This document shows, piece by piece, positions 52,621 through 61,356 of a DNA stretch of 64,000 nucleotides. Origin of the DNA: Anaerolineae bacterium. Lineage in GTDB: Bacteria; Chloroflexota; Anaerolineae; Promineifilales; Promineifilaceae. Within the stretch, counting starts at the first letter, position 1. Each line of letters opens with the position of its first letter. The notes beneath the pieces were generated by a model. That model worked only from the letters and a program-made list of their open reading frames with translations, did not search any database and had not been told where the DNA came from. Location: positions 44,411-108,410 of the forward strand of contig JAHDWL010000008.1 of the NCBI GenBank assembly GCA_023384355.1, written 5' to 3'. A program made the position numbers and the translations under genes.

Positions 52621-54414
52621 ATGGATGATTATCCGGACCCACTGGAACAAAGCGAAATAGACGGCATCGATGAAGATGTGGCAGAGGTGATCAGCTCCGA
52701 ACCACTCGATGTTGACGCTTTAGTCCGCAAGGCGCGCCGCTCACGCCAGATCGCCGAGTCGGATGTCCAGTCTATCCTGGCCTCGGTCAGCGAGGAACAG
52801 GCGGAACACCTGTATGAGCGGCTCCAGAAACTGAACATTCGCATTGTCTCCGCCGATGGGGAATTGATCGATGATCCGGGCGAAATCGGCCTTCTAGATC
52901 GATTGGATGATCTGGACGAAGACGAAGGCACGCTGCACCTGAGCGACGCCGAGGACGACCCGGTACACACCTATTTGAAGGAAATCGGGCAGGTGCCGCT
53001 GCTGTCGGCCGAGCAGGAGATTTGGCTGGCCACCCAAATGCAGGCCCGGCGCGTGCTGGAACGCCTGAATCAGGATGTAGGCCTGTCGCGCGGCCCCGGC
53101 GGCAACGGACGCCGTGGCCGGAAGAATGCTGCCGCGGAACCCCAATCCGCAGGTAACGACCACGGCCAGGAAAGAGCCGTGAATCAGGATGCCCTCCGGG
53201 CGCAGGTGATGCTGCTCAACTATCGCAACCTGCTGGAGTGCTGGCAGTGTGTGCAGGACAGCAGCGCCCATATCAACGTCGCCCCGCCTGAACCGCTTCC
53301 CCTGCTCGAGGAAGCACGAAAACTGCGCGTCGACTGGCAGCGCAACGAGCGTTCCTACGTCCACCGCTACCTCAACGACGGCACCTGGGGGCAGGACGAA
53401 GCATGGACCGATCTGGCTGAATGTTTGTTCGCTGTCTTCACCGGTCTCTACCTCCTGCCTGAAGCACTGGCCGGCGATGTGGCCGGCTATATCACCCGAA
53501 CAGGAACACTGCCCCCGCCGGATGAAATTGAGGATTGGCTCTTCCCGGCCGATTCCTCATTGAAATACAACGAGTTCATGATCATAAACCTGGCCGAGGA
53601 AGCCAAAGGCAATCTGACCCGCGCCAACCTGCGGCTGGTGGTCAGCGTGGCCAAGCGCTACATGGGCAGGGGTATCCAGTTGCTCGATCTGGTGCAGGAA
53701 GGCAATGTCGGCCTGCTGCGCGCCGTCGAGAAGTTCGACCACACCAAGGGCTTCAAGTTCAGCACCTACGCCACGTGGTGGATCCGGCAGGCCGTCAGCC
53801 GGGCCATTGCCGACCAGGCACGCACGATCCGCATCCCGGTCCATATGTACGAGACGATCAACAAGATCGTCAAGGTTCAGCGCGAGCTGGTCCAGAAGCT
53901 TGGCCACGAGCCGAGCACTGAGGAGCTGGCGCTGGCCCCCGAACTGGAGTACCTGACGCCGGAGGAATCGGCTGCAATCAAGCTGGCGAAGGAGACCGGC
54001 CAACCGCTCGATCCGATGCTGGAACGAAAGTGGCGGCTGGCCGTGAGCAAGATTCGCGACATCCAGCGCATCGCCATGGATCCGATGTCGCTGGAGACGC
54101 CCGTGGGCAACAACGACGACGCCACAGAACTGGGTGACTTTCTGGCCGACGAGAGCATCCTGGAGCCGGGCGACGCGGCCTCGCGGGAACTGTTGCGCGA
54201 GCAAATCCGCACCGTGCTGGAGGCGCTCAACGAGCGCGAGCGCGAGGTGCTGGAGATGCGCTTCGGACTGAACGACGGCAAGGATCACACCCTCGAAGAG
54301 GTCGGCAAAAGCTTCGGTGTCACCCGCGAGCGCATCCGGCAAATCGAGGCCAAGGCGCTGCGCAAGCTGCGCCACCCCAGCCGCAGCCGCTCCCTGCGCG
54401 ATTACTTGCAGTAA
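52621..54414 (+). CDS. rpoD: Primary RNA polymerase sigma factor RpoD/SigA
   Basis: This is a 597-residue sigma-70. Region 1.2 is [20 protein letters not shown] (about 118). Region 2 has [17 protein letters not shown] sequence with [20 protein letters not shown] and [20 protein letters not shown]. Region 4 HTH is [20 protein letters not shown]. Between 1.2 and 2 there is a non-conserved insert of about 170 residues. Region 3 has an extra segment of about 25 residues ([20 protein letters not shown]) before [17 protein letters not shown]. It directs housekeeping transcription. No strong ribosome site; likely coupled to dnaG. Confidence 0.96.
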   Translation: MDDYPDPLEQSEIDGIDEDVAEVISSEPLDVDALVRKARRSRQIAESDVQSILASVSEEQAEHLYERLQKLNIRIVSADGELIDDPGEIGLLDRLDDLDEDEGTLHLSDAEDDPVHTYLKEIGQVPLLSAEQEIWLATQMQARRVLERLNQDVGLSRGPGGNGRRGRKNAAAEPQSAGNDHGQERAVNQDALRAQVMLLNYRNLLECWQCVQDSSAHINVAPPEPLPLLEEARKLRVDWQRNERSYVHRYLNDGTWGQDEAWTDLAECLFAVFTGLYLLPEALAGDVAGYITRTGTLPPPDEIEDWLFPADSSLKYNEFMIINLAEEAKGNLTRANLRLVVSVAKRYMGRGIQLLDLVQEGNVGLLRAVEKFDHTKGFKFSTYATWWIRQAVSRAIADQARTIRIPVHMYETINKIVKVQRELVQKLGHEPSTEELALAPELEYLTPEESAAIKLAKETGQPLDPMLERKWRLAVSKIRDIQRIAMDPMSLETPVGNNDDATELGDFLADESILEPGDAASRELLREQIRTVLEALNEREREVLEMRFGLNDGKDHTLEEVGKSFGVTRERIRQIEAKALRKLRHPSRSRSLRDYLQ

Positions 54415-54426
54415 CGCCGGCCGCGC

Positions 54427-57366
54427 TCAGCCTCCGCGACGCTTTCGCAAACGCGCCGCCAGCGTCCCTTCCTCTTCGGCCGCCGTCCTCGGCGGCGCAT
54501 CCGCCAGGTTCTCCACTTCGGGCCGGGATTCTGTGTCCGCGCGCGTGTCCGCCGGTTTTTGGTCCATGGACGGGGACGGGGCGCTGCCGGCGGGGGACGC
54601 TGCCGGCATTGTGCGCAGATCATCATCAGCGGCGCGCAACTCGCCCGCCGTCTTCTCCTTCGCTCGCAACAGTTGCGCCATCCCGGCCGGACGCTCCGGT
54701 TCCATGACGGGCGGCCGTCGTCCGGGGATTCTCGATCTCAACCACTGTTCAGCCCTGGCCCAATCCCGCCGCGTCATTTGCAGCCGGCGCGCGGCCACAT
54801 CGAGCGGCAGCAGCAGCGCGGCAACCAGCGTCAGCCACGGCCAGATGGGCTGCCGGGCGGGAGGCGCGGCAAGGTCATGGGCGAAGACGGCCGCCATCGC
54901 GTTGTCGCCGACCGTCAGCGTCCGGCCGCCGGTCGGCTGCGCCAGCGACGCCAGCAGCGCCGGGTTGTCATCGAGCGCGGCATATTCCGGCGAATAGCCC
55001 AGCACCCAGCCGGCGGTAGTTTGGAGGGCGTCGCCGGCGACGTCATCGCCCGCGGCCGTCCCGACCCCGACAAAGTAAGCACCCTCGCCGGTCGGCGTGA
55101 AGGTGCCCTCATACCGGCCTGGCGCGACAGGCCGCAATTCAACTGCCTGCGTCTCCCCGGCCGGCCCGACGACGTTGGCGGTCAAGTCCAGATCGCTGCG
55201 GTATTGGCCGTCGACCTGCGCGTCGACCGTCAAAACGGCCGTCCCGTCGTCGTACCGCACCGACGCGACCAACCCGCCGGCCGGCCGCGCGCCAAACGCC
55301 CAGCGCACCGCCTGATTCCAGAACGTGGCGAACCCGTCCCAGTCCACCCACTCCCGCGCCCAGCGCGTCGTGGCGTCGGACGTCCAGGCGACGCTGCGGC
55401 CCAGGCCGTATTGCCACGTCGCCAGGAGCGGGTCGCCGAGATGGGTGACCAGCGGCGTCCGGGCAGTGGCGCGGTCGCTGGTGCCCACGTAGCCGTAGAG
55501 CGGTGGCGTGGCCGTGATGCCGGTCAGGATGGGGTGGGGAGCGGTCTGGGTGGGGAAGAAACGCTCCTCGATGACGTAGTTGCGCTGGATGGCGACCGTC
55601 TCCTGGGTGAAGATTTGCGGCAGGTTGGCGGCCTGATCGGTGAAGTGGAAGCGGCCGCCGCCCAGCTCCGCCATTTTCTGGAGCCAGGGCGTGTCCGGCC
55701 CGGCGCCGATGCTGACCATCGACACGGTGATGCCGTCGGCCGTCAGTTGCTCGATGAGTTCCGGCACGCCCTCCTTTTGTTCGGAGTCCGCGCCGTCGGC
55801 CAGGACGATGATGTGTTTGACCGGGTTGTCGCTGTCGGCCAGAACCTCGGCCGCGGCCTCCATCCCGGCGCGCACAAAAATGCCGCCACCGCCCGCGCCC
55901 AGCTCGCGCATGCGGTTGATGGCCTCGTCGCGGTTGGCGGCCGTCACCGGGCCGATGATCTCGTCCGGCGCTTCATCGACGGTGATAAGCGTCATCTCGT
56001 CGAAGTCGTTGAGCAGCTCCAGCGCCCGCACCGCGCCTTCGGCCGCCAGCTGAATCTTGGTCACCCCGCCTTCTCTTTCACCCATGCTGCCCGACCGATC
56101 GATCACCAGCACCATGCTGACCGCGGGGAAACGCTCCTGATCGTCGATCTGCATGGTCACCGGCAGCGCCTCTTCCAGGGGCGTGCCGTAGTAGCCGCCT
56201 ACGCCGTAGCTGTCCGGCCCACCCACGACGACCAGGCCGCCGCCCAGGTCGCGCGTGTAGGCCTGGAGCGCCTCCATCTTGCGCGGAGAGAGATCGCGGG
56301 CGTTGACGTTTACAAGGACGACGGCGGCATAGCCTGCCAGGTCGCCCGGCATAGGCGAGAGGTCGACCGGTGCAATGCGGTCGACGGGCAAACCCGACGC
56401 TTCCAGCGCCGCGATGAGATGGACGGCTTCGTCCACCGTCTCATCAGATTGGGCGGCCACGACCAAGGTTCGCGGCGGCCCGACGATCTCGGTGAAGGCG
56501 GCCAGCTCGTTGTTTTCGGGATAGGTGTCAGCCGCGCCGGTGGGGACCAGCTGCACCCGATAGCGGGCAAACGCCGGATCGCCGGCCTGCAGACGAACGA
56601 TTAAGTTGTTGGTTCCCGGTTGCAGGTGCACCAGCTCCTCGTAGACCACGATGCCATCATCCAGGACGCGCAGGGTGGCCTCCGTCGCGGCGGCGCTCTC
56701 GGCGCTGATCTCGAGGCGGAAAGTCTCTCCCTGGTTCACACGGGCCGGCGCGCGAACGTCACGCAGCACGATCTCGCCCGTGGCCGCCGGGCGTGCCAGA
56801 TGGACCGTGTCGATCGACACTCCGGCGGCGGTGGCGAGCCGGGCAGCCTCGGTCGTGTCGCCGGTCGTAGCCGCGCCGTCGCTCAGGATGACCAGCCGCC
56901 GGGCTGCGTCGGGCGGCAGCAGCGCCAGACCCAGACGAATGGCCGCGGCCAGATCGGTGGCGATACGCGCGGGTTGCGAGGCGAACGGGGGCAAGACGTC
57001 GCCGGACTCCAGCGGCCGCAGCGGCTGCTCCACCAGCGCATTGCTGCCGAAGAGGATGATGCCGGCGCGGTCGTTCGTTCCCATGGTCGCCATGGCCTCG
57101 CGGACAAACTGCTCTGCGGCGGCCACATTCTCCGGCCCCATGGAGTCGGAGACGTCGACAAGGAAGACGACGGCCAGATCGTCCACGGCGCGGACGAGTT
57201 GCGCGCCAGCCAAACTGAGAATGACCAGGGCCAGGATGATCAGCCGCAAAACGAGGCCCGGCCAACCGGAGAGCGGCCGCCCGCCCGGCCGCCGCGGCCA
57301 CACAAGCCACGCCGCCAATGGCAGCGCCAAAAGCAAGAGGAGAGCCTGCGGGGTGGTGAAACTCAT
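54427..57366 (-). CDS. Membrane protein with two vWA domains and a GATase-like domain
   Basis: This 979-residue protein starts with a BatA-like pair of membrane helices. The first vWA domain has MIDAS VDVSDSMG (Asp71, Ser73, Ser75) and LVILSDGAATTG. A glutamine-amidotransferase-like domain follows (GGGLVVVGGPDSYGVGGYYG). The second vWA domain has IDRSGSMG and IIVLADGADSEQKEG. Beta domains, a membrane helix (PWLTLVAALLLPLDVAARRL) and a charged tail complete it. Such proteins are widespread in Chloroflexota; metal-dependent protein binding at the surface is likely, but the process is unknown. It converges with rpoD. Confidence 0.88.
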   Translation of the reverse strand: MSFTTPQALLLLLALPLAAWLVWPRRPGGRPLSGWPGLVLRLIILALVILSLAGAQLVRAVDDLAVVFLVDVSDSMGPENVAAAEQFVREAMATMGTNDRAGIILFGSNALVEQPLRPLESGDVLPPFASQPARIATDLAAAIRLGLALLPPDAARRLVILSDGAATTGDTTEAARLATAAGVSIDTVHLARPAATGEIVLRDVRAPARVNQGETFRLEISAESAAATEATLRVLDDGIVVYEELVHLQPGTNNLIVRLQAGDPAFARYRVQLVPTGAADTYPENNELAAFTEIVGPPRTLVVAAQSDETVDEAVHLIAALEASGLPVDRIAPVDLSPMPGDLAGYAAVVLVNVNARDLSPRKMEALQAYTRDLGGGLVVVGGPDSYGVGGYYGTPLEEALPVTMQIDDQERFPAVSMVLVIDRSGSMGEREGGVTKIQLAAEGAVRALELLNDFDEMTLITVDEAPDEIIGPVTAANRDEAINRMRELGAGGGGIFVRAGMEAAAEVLADSDNPVKHIIVLADGADSEQKEGVPELIEQLTADGITVSMVSIGAGPDTPWLQKMAELGGGRFHFTDQAANLPQIFTQETVAIQRNYVIEERFFPTQTAPHPILTGITATPPLYGYVGTSDRATARTPLVTHLGDPLLATWQYGLGRSVAWTSDATTRWAREWVDWDGFATFWNQAVRWAFGARPAGGLVASVRYDDGTAVLTVDAQVDGQYRSDLDLTANVVGPAGETQAVELRPVAPGRYEGTFTPTGEGAYFVGVGTAAGDDVAGDALQTTAGWVLGYSPEYAALDDNPALLASLAQPTGGRTLTVGDNAMAAVFAHDLAAPPARQPIWPWLTLVAALLLPLDVAARRLQMTRRDWARAEQWLRSRIPGRRPPVMEPERPAGMAQLLRAKEKTAGELRAADDDLRTMPAASPAGSAPSPSMDQKPADTRADTESRPEVENLADAPPRTAAEEEGTLAARLRKRRGG

Positions 57367-57438
57367 CTAAGCCACAAGCCGGACGGGACTGTCATCACGT
57401 AGTTGGGTCGATCCACGGGCGAATGCCCGGCAAGTCGA

Positions 57439-57484
57439 TATCCCAATTTATCCCCAATCCCGCCTTGGGATAAATTTGGGATAA
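57439..57484. repeat. Imperfect inverted repeat TATCCCAA...TTGGGATA
   Basis: TATCCCAATTTATCCCCAA pairs with TTGGGATAAATTTGGGATA, with one bulge on each side. Each arm contains the word TTGGGATA or its complement twice at about 10-11 base spacing. It lies upstream of the vWA gene and after the AlbA/RecG-like gene. It may be an operator or a terminator; there is only a short T-run on the minus strand. Confidence 0.5.
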
Positions 57485-57616
57485 AAATCCGTATGCAGAC
57501 GACCATTGGTTTCACGGTTCATTCGGAACGAACTATACATGCCCGCGAGGCGCGAATCACCCCCGTTCATCAGTGGCTAATTACGACTCTTGCGCGGGCA
57601 GGGGACTGGGCGGATC

Positions 57617-58966
57617 TCATTTGAGGATGTAGTACGTGCCCTTCTTCGAACCGATCTTCAGCAAGACGCCGCGGTCGACCAGATCGGCCAGATCGAGGCG
57701 CAGCGTCTCCGGCGAGACGTCGGAGCACAGTTGCCGGTATTCGCGGTTGGTGATGCTGCCCGATTCGCGCACAAAGTTGACCGCCCGCGTCTGGCGCTCG
57801 TTCATGCTGCGCGTCCATTTGGGAGCGTTCGGCCGGTCGCGCTTGTTGGAGAGGACGACCGTGAACGAGTGCGGGGTGGCCCGGAACTCCGGCGGCGGGT
57901 GCCCGGCCTGTAACATCTCCTCGATCATCTGGTCGATGCCCAACCCCAGTTCCTCGATATAACCCCACTGGAACAGGCCGTTGACCAGACGCGGGTTGCG
58001 GGAGAAATGTTCCTCCACGAGGTTGTCAACGGTCATATAACCGGGCAGGCCACCGGGACTGATGATCTCCAGACGGTCGGCGTACATGCGGATCTCGATC
58101 CGGCGGCCGGCGACGCGATAATCGCGGTGGGCCACGGCGTTCACCAGCGCCTCGCGCACGGCGAAGCGGGGATACTCCAGCAATTCCTCGCGCTCCAGAC
58201 CGTTGACTGTCGCGCCGACGCGCATCTCGTCGAAGACGATGGACCAGGCACGCTCGATGATGCGCGCCACTGGCCCGGTCAGCTCGGAACGGCGGACGTA
58301 GCCGACGCCGCCATCCTCGCCGCGCGGCTCTGTGCCGGAGAATCTGACGAATATGACGCCGCTCTGGGGCAGGAAGGCTTGCGGCGTGCGGCCAAAGAGC
58401 AGCAAGCCGATGAGCGTTGGGTTGCCGTCGCGATCGGTCGCGCCGATTTCGTGCATCAGTTGCGAGACTGATGTGGCGTGGGAGCCGGTGCGCGTCTTTC
58501 GCTTTTCCAGATATTCGCGCAATATCTCTGTGTCCAGGTCGTCCGGTTTGGCTCCCGGCACCGGTTCCGTCTCGAAGTCGACGGTGGGGCGGGCGGCGGC
58601 CAGAGCGCGAATCTCCTCGCCGGTCAGCGGCCGGTTTTCGTCGCGGCGACGCACCAGAACGCGACCGTCGGCCATGCTGTGAAGTTCCAGGCTGCGCGGC
58701 ACCTGTATGCCGATGAACCGCCCGGCGGGCAGCTCGACCGACTGAAATTGGCTGGGGACTGGGGGACGACAGAGCGCGGCCGCCTCGCGCAGGGCCAGTT
58801 CGGCTTCCTCGTCCCATATCTCGCCCGACGGGCGGCCGTCGCGATCCACCCCAAGCACGATCAGGCCGCCGTCGCCGTTGGCCAGCGCCACCAGCGACTC
58901 AGCCAACGGCAGGAGCGAGGTGTCGGGCAGGTAGACGGTACGGGGGCCGGGTCTGGTCGTGGTCAT
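57617..58966 (-). CDS. AlbA_2/Schlafen-like, RecG-C-like putative regulator with winged helix
   Basis: This 449-residue protein opens with an AlbA_2/Schlafen-type domain ([20 protein letters not shown]). A GHKL-type ATP-binding-like segment follows ([18 protein letters not shown], then [20 protein letters not shown]). It ends in a winged helix ([20 protein letters not shown]). Proteins of this layout are annotated as ATP-dependent DNA helicase-related regulators, but true helicase motifs are absent. ATG 58966 overlaps the stop of the polyphosphate glucokinase gene (ATGA). A DNA- or RNA-linked regulatory role is inferred. Confidence 0.85.
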   Translation of the reverse strand: MTTTRPGPRTVYLPDTSLLPLAESLVALANGDGGLIVLGVDRDGRPSGEIWDEEAELALREAAALCRPPVPSQFQSVELPAGRFIGIQVPRSLELHSMADGRVLVRRRDENRPLTGEEIRALAAARPTVDFETEPVPGAKPDDLDTEILREYLEKRKTRTGSHATSVSQLMHEIGATDRDGNPTLIGLLLFGRTPQAFLPQSGVIFVRFSGTEPRGEDGGVGYVRRSELTGPVARIIERAWSIVFDEMRVGATVNGLEREELLEYPRFAVREALVNAVAHRDYRVAGRRIEIRMYADRLEIISPGGLPGYMTVDNLVEEHFSRNPRLVNGLFQWGYIEELGLGIDQMIEEMLQAGHPPPEFRATPHSFTVVLSNKRDRPNAPKWTRSMNERQTRAVNFVRESGSITNREYRQLCSDVSPETLRLDLADLVDRGVLLKIGSKKGTYYILK

Positions 58967-59754
58967 CCGCTGTGTCCCGCGCCGGGTAGCTCCCAGGGTT
59001 GTTCGGCGTACTGGTCGAGGGCAGCCATGGCCGCGCCGACGATGCCGGCCTCGTTGCGAAAGGCCGCCGGCAACAACCTGGCCCGTACCTTGATATGGGG
59101 GAAGAACTTCTCGTGTTTTTTGCTGACCCCGCCGCCGATGATGATGGCATCCGGCCAGAAGAGCAACTCCATATATTGGAAAAACTCGTTCAGCCGCTCG
59201 CCCCATACTTTCCAGTTGAGTTTTTGCTCCTCGCGCACGCGATCGGAGGCTAATTGCTCAATCGTCTTCTTGCTGTTGCGCAAATAAACCCGACCCATCT
59301 CGGTGTTGGGCACGATCTGGCCGTTGACGAAGAGGGCACTGCCGATGCCGGTGCCGATGGTGAAGACCATGACGACGCCGGTCTGTCCCTTGCCCGCGCC
59401 GAAGTACATCTCGGCCAGGCAGGCCACATCGGCATCGTTGCCCACGGTGACAGGGCATCCGGTGGCCGCGTTCAGTCTCTCGACCAGATTCACGTCGACC
59501 CAGCCGGGGAAGGCGAGAGCCGTCGGCGGCGTAATCACCGTGCCATGCATGACGACCGCCGGAAAGCCGACGCCGATCGGGCCGCTATAGTTGAACAATT
59601 TCACCAAATCAGCGACGACAGCCACCACCTCATCCGGCTGGAACGTCGCCGGTGAAGGCGCGCGCAGCCGCTCACTGACCAGCTCGCCTGTCGTCGCGTT
59701 GACGATAGCGCCCTTGATGCCCGATCCGCCAATATCGATTCCGAGGATGTCCAT
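58963..59754 (-). CDS. ppgK: Polyphosphate glucokinase (ROK-fold)
   Basis: This 263-residue protein has phosphate motif 1 [15 protein letters not shown], the sugar-site Asp in [12 protein letters not shown], and [21 protein letters not shown]. These features match polyphosphate-glucose phosphotransferase, which phosphorylates glucose using polyphosphate (often also ATP). The ROK zinc-finger motif is absent, as is usual for PpgK. AGGAG lies about 10 bases before the ATG. It lies between the pyrimidine phosphorylase gene (40-base gap) and the AlbA-like gene (4-base overlap). Confidence 0.9.
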   Translation of the reverse strand: MDILGIDIGGSGIKGAIVNATTGELVSERLRAPSPATFQPDEVVAVVADLVKLFNYSGPIGVGFPAVVMHGTVITPPTALAFPGWVDVNLVERLNAATGCPVTVGNDADVACLAEMYFGAGKGQTGVVMVFTIGTGIGSALFVNGQIVPNTEMGRVYLRNSKKTIEQLASDRVREEQKLNWKVWGERLNEFFQYMELLFWPDAIIIGGGVSKKHEKFFPHIKVRARLLPAAFRNEAGIVGAAMAALDQYAEQPWELPGAGHSG

Positions 59755-59793
59755 TGTTCATCTACTCCTAAATCGGACAGGTTCAGACGGATT

Positions 59794-61119
59794 TCACTGA
59801 CCTTTGCCGCTTTTACCGATAATCGTCGCATAGAACAGGGGCAGCGGCGACACCGGGGTATCGCTGACGGTGATGGCCGCGGGGATATCGCGCTGCGCCT
59901 GTTGCAGCGTCATGTCGTCATCGGCGTGGATTTGGCCGATCTCCTGTCCGGCTTCGATGTGATCGCCGATCTTGACCGGCAGGATGAAGCCTACGCCCGG
60001 CGCGATCTTGTCGGACTTCACCATGCGGCCGCCGCCGCAGCGCACGCACACCCAACCCAGCTCGGCCGTGTCCATGGCCGAGATGTAACCTGTGCGCGTG
60101 GCCTCAATTGGCTCGACATAGCGAGCTTTGGGCAACCGGTCGGGGTCGTCCACCTGACGGGGATCGCCGCCCTGGGCCACCACCAGCTCGCGGAACTTGG
60201 CCAGTCCGCGGCCGTCGGCGCGGGCTGCGGCGATCATGGCCTCGGCTTCCGCCAGTGTCGCCGCCTTCCCGGCCAGCAACACCATGTAGCCTGCCACCAC
60301 CCGGCAATGCTCCCAGAAATCTTCGGGGCCGCCGCCGCGCAGCGTGTCGATGGCCTCGCGCACCTCGAGCGCGTTGCCCACAGCGTGGCCGAGCGGCTGG
60401 TTCATGTCGGAGATGAGGGCTACCACGTGCCGCCCGGCGTCCTCACCGATGTCGACCATGAGCTGCGCCAGTTCCATGGCCGCCTCGACGGTCGGCATGA
60501 ACGCGCCGCTGCCCGTCTTGACGTCGAGGACGATGGCGTCCGCCCCGGCGGCCAGCTTCTTTGACATGATGGAGGCGGCGATGAGCGAACCGTTATCGAC
60601 GGTGGCCGTCACGTCGCGCAGGGCGTAGAGCTTGCCGTCAGCCGGGGCCAGCACATTGGTTTGCCCGGCCAGCACCAGCCCGATATCACGCAGCTGGCGC
60701 TTGAACTGATCGAGCGACAGCGCCCACGACCAGCCATCGAACGACTCCATCTTGTCGAGGGTGCCGCCGCTGCTGCCGAGGCCGCGGCCGCTCATCTTGC
60801 CCACCGGCACGCCGACGGCCGCCACCAGCGGCAACACGGCCAGGCTGGTTTTGTCGCCCACGCCGCCGGACGAATGCTTGTCGACGATGAACGGGGCGAC
60901 GTCGTGCAGGTCGAGCATGTCACCCGAATTGGCCATGGCCAGCGTCAGGTCGACCGTCTCGCGCCGGTTCATCCCGCGCAGATAGATGGCCATCAGCAGC
61001 GCTGCCGCCTGGTAATCGGGGATCGTCCCGGCAGTGTAGTCGCGGATGAAGCTGTTGATCTCCGCGGCAGTCAGCTCGCCGCCGTCGCGCTTGCGAGCGA
61101 TTACATCGACCATGCTCAT
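59794..61119 (-). CDS. Pyrimidine-nucleoside (thymidine) phosphorylase
   Basis: This 441-residue enzyme of the DeoA/Pdp family splits pyrimidine nucleosides with phosphate, yielding base and (deoxy)ribose-1-phosphate. The phosphate site is DKHSSGGVGDKTSLAVLPLV; KMSGRGLGSSGGTLDKMES and VLDVKTGSGAFM are also typical. Length and motifs fit Pdp (broad) as well as DeoA, so the exact specificity is left open. GGAG lies 8 bases before ATG 61119; ATG 61113 is an alternative. First gene of the operon with ppgK. Confidence 0.93.
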   Translation of the reverse strand: MSMVDVIARKRDGGELTAAEINSFIRDYTAGTIPDYQAAALLMAIYLRGMNRRETVDLTLAMANSGDMLDLHDVAPFIVDKHSSGGVGDKTSLAVLPLVAAVGVPVGKMSGRGLGSSGGTLDKMESFDGWSWALSLDQFKRQLRDIGLVLAGQTNVLAPADGKLYALRDVTATVDNGSLIAASIMSKKLAAGADAIVLDVKTGSGAFMPTVEAAMELAQLMVDIGEDAGRHVVALISDMNQPLGHAVGNALEVREAIDTLRGGGPEDFWEHCRVVAGYMVLLAGKAATLAEAEAMIAAARADGRGLAKFRELVVAQGGDPRQVDDPDRLPKARYVEPIEATRTGYISAMDTAELGWVCVRCGGGRMVKSDKIAPGVGFILPVKIGDHIEAGQEIGQIHADDDMTLQQAQRDIPAAITVSDTPVSPLPLFYATIIGKSGKGQ

Positions 61120-61356
61120 GGTAATTACTCCATCAACCTCTATCAGGTTTATTTCTCGGCATCCCTCCGGTCACACGGGTCGGGGAGACAAATGATGTCG
61201 CCGGAGTGTACCGATTATAACAGGAAACGGTATAATCAGGATAAGTCGCCGGCCCGGGCGACCTTTCACGACCCCGGAACGTCCGGTGGTCAGCGGAAAC
61301 AGAAACCATTGCGAACATGACTATCGCGGCGTTCGCACCAACTCCTGGAGAGGAAT

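Noticed and set aside
54559..56604. 681-codon plus-strand open frame opposite the vWA gene
   Set aside because: Antisense shadow without motifs; the minus-strand protein has two intact MIDAS motifs and a signal region.
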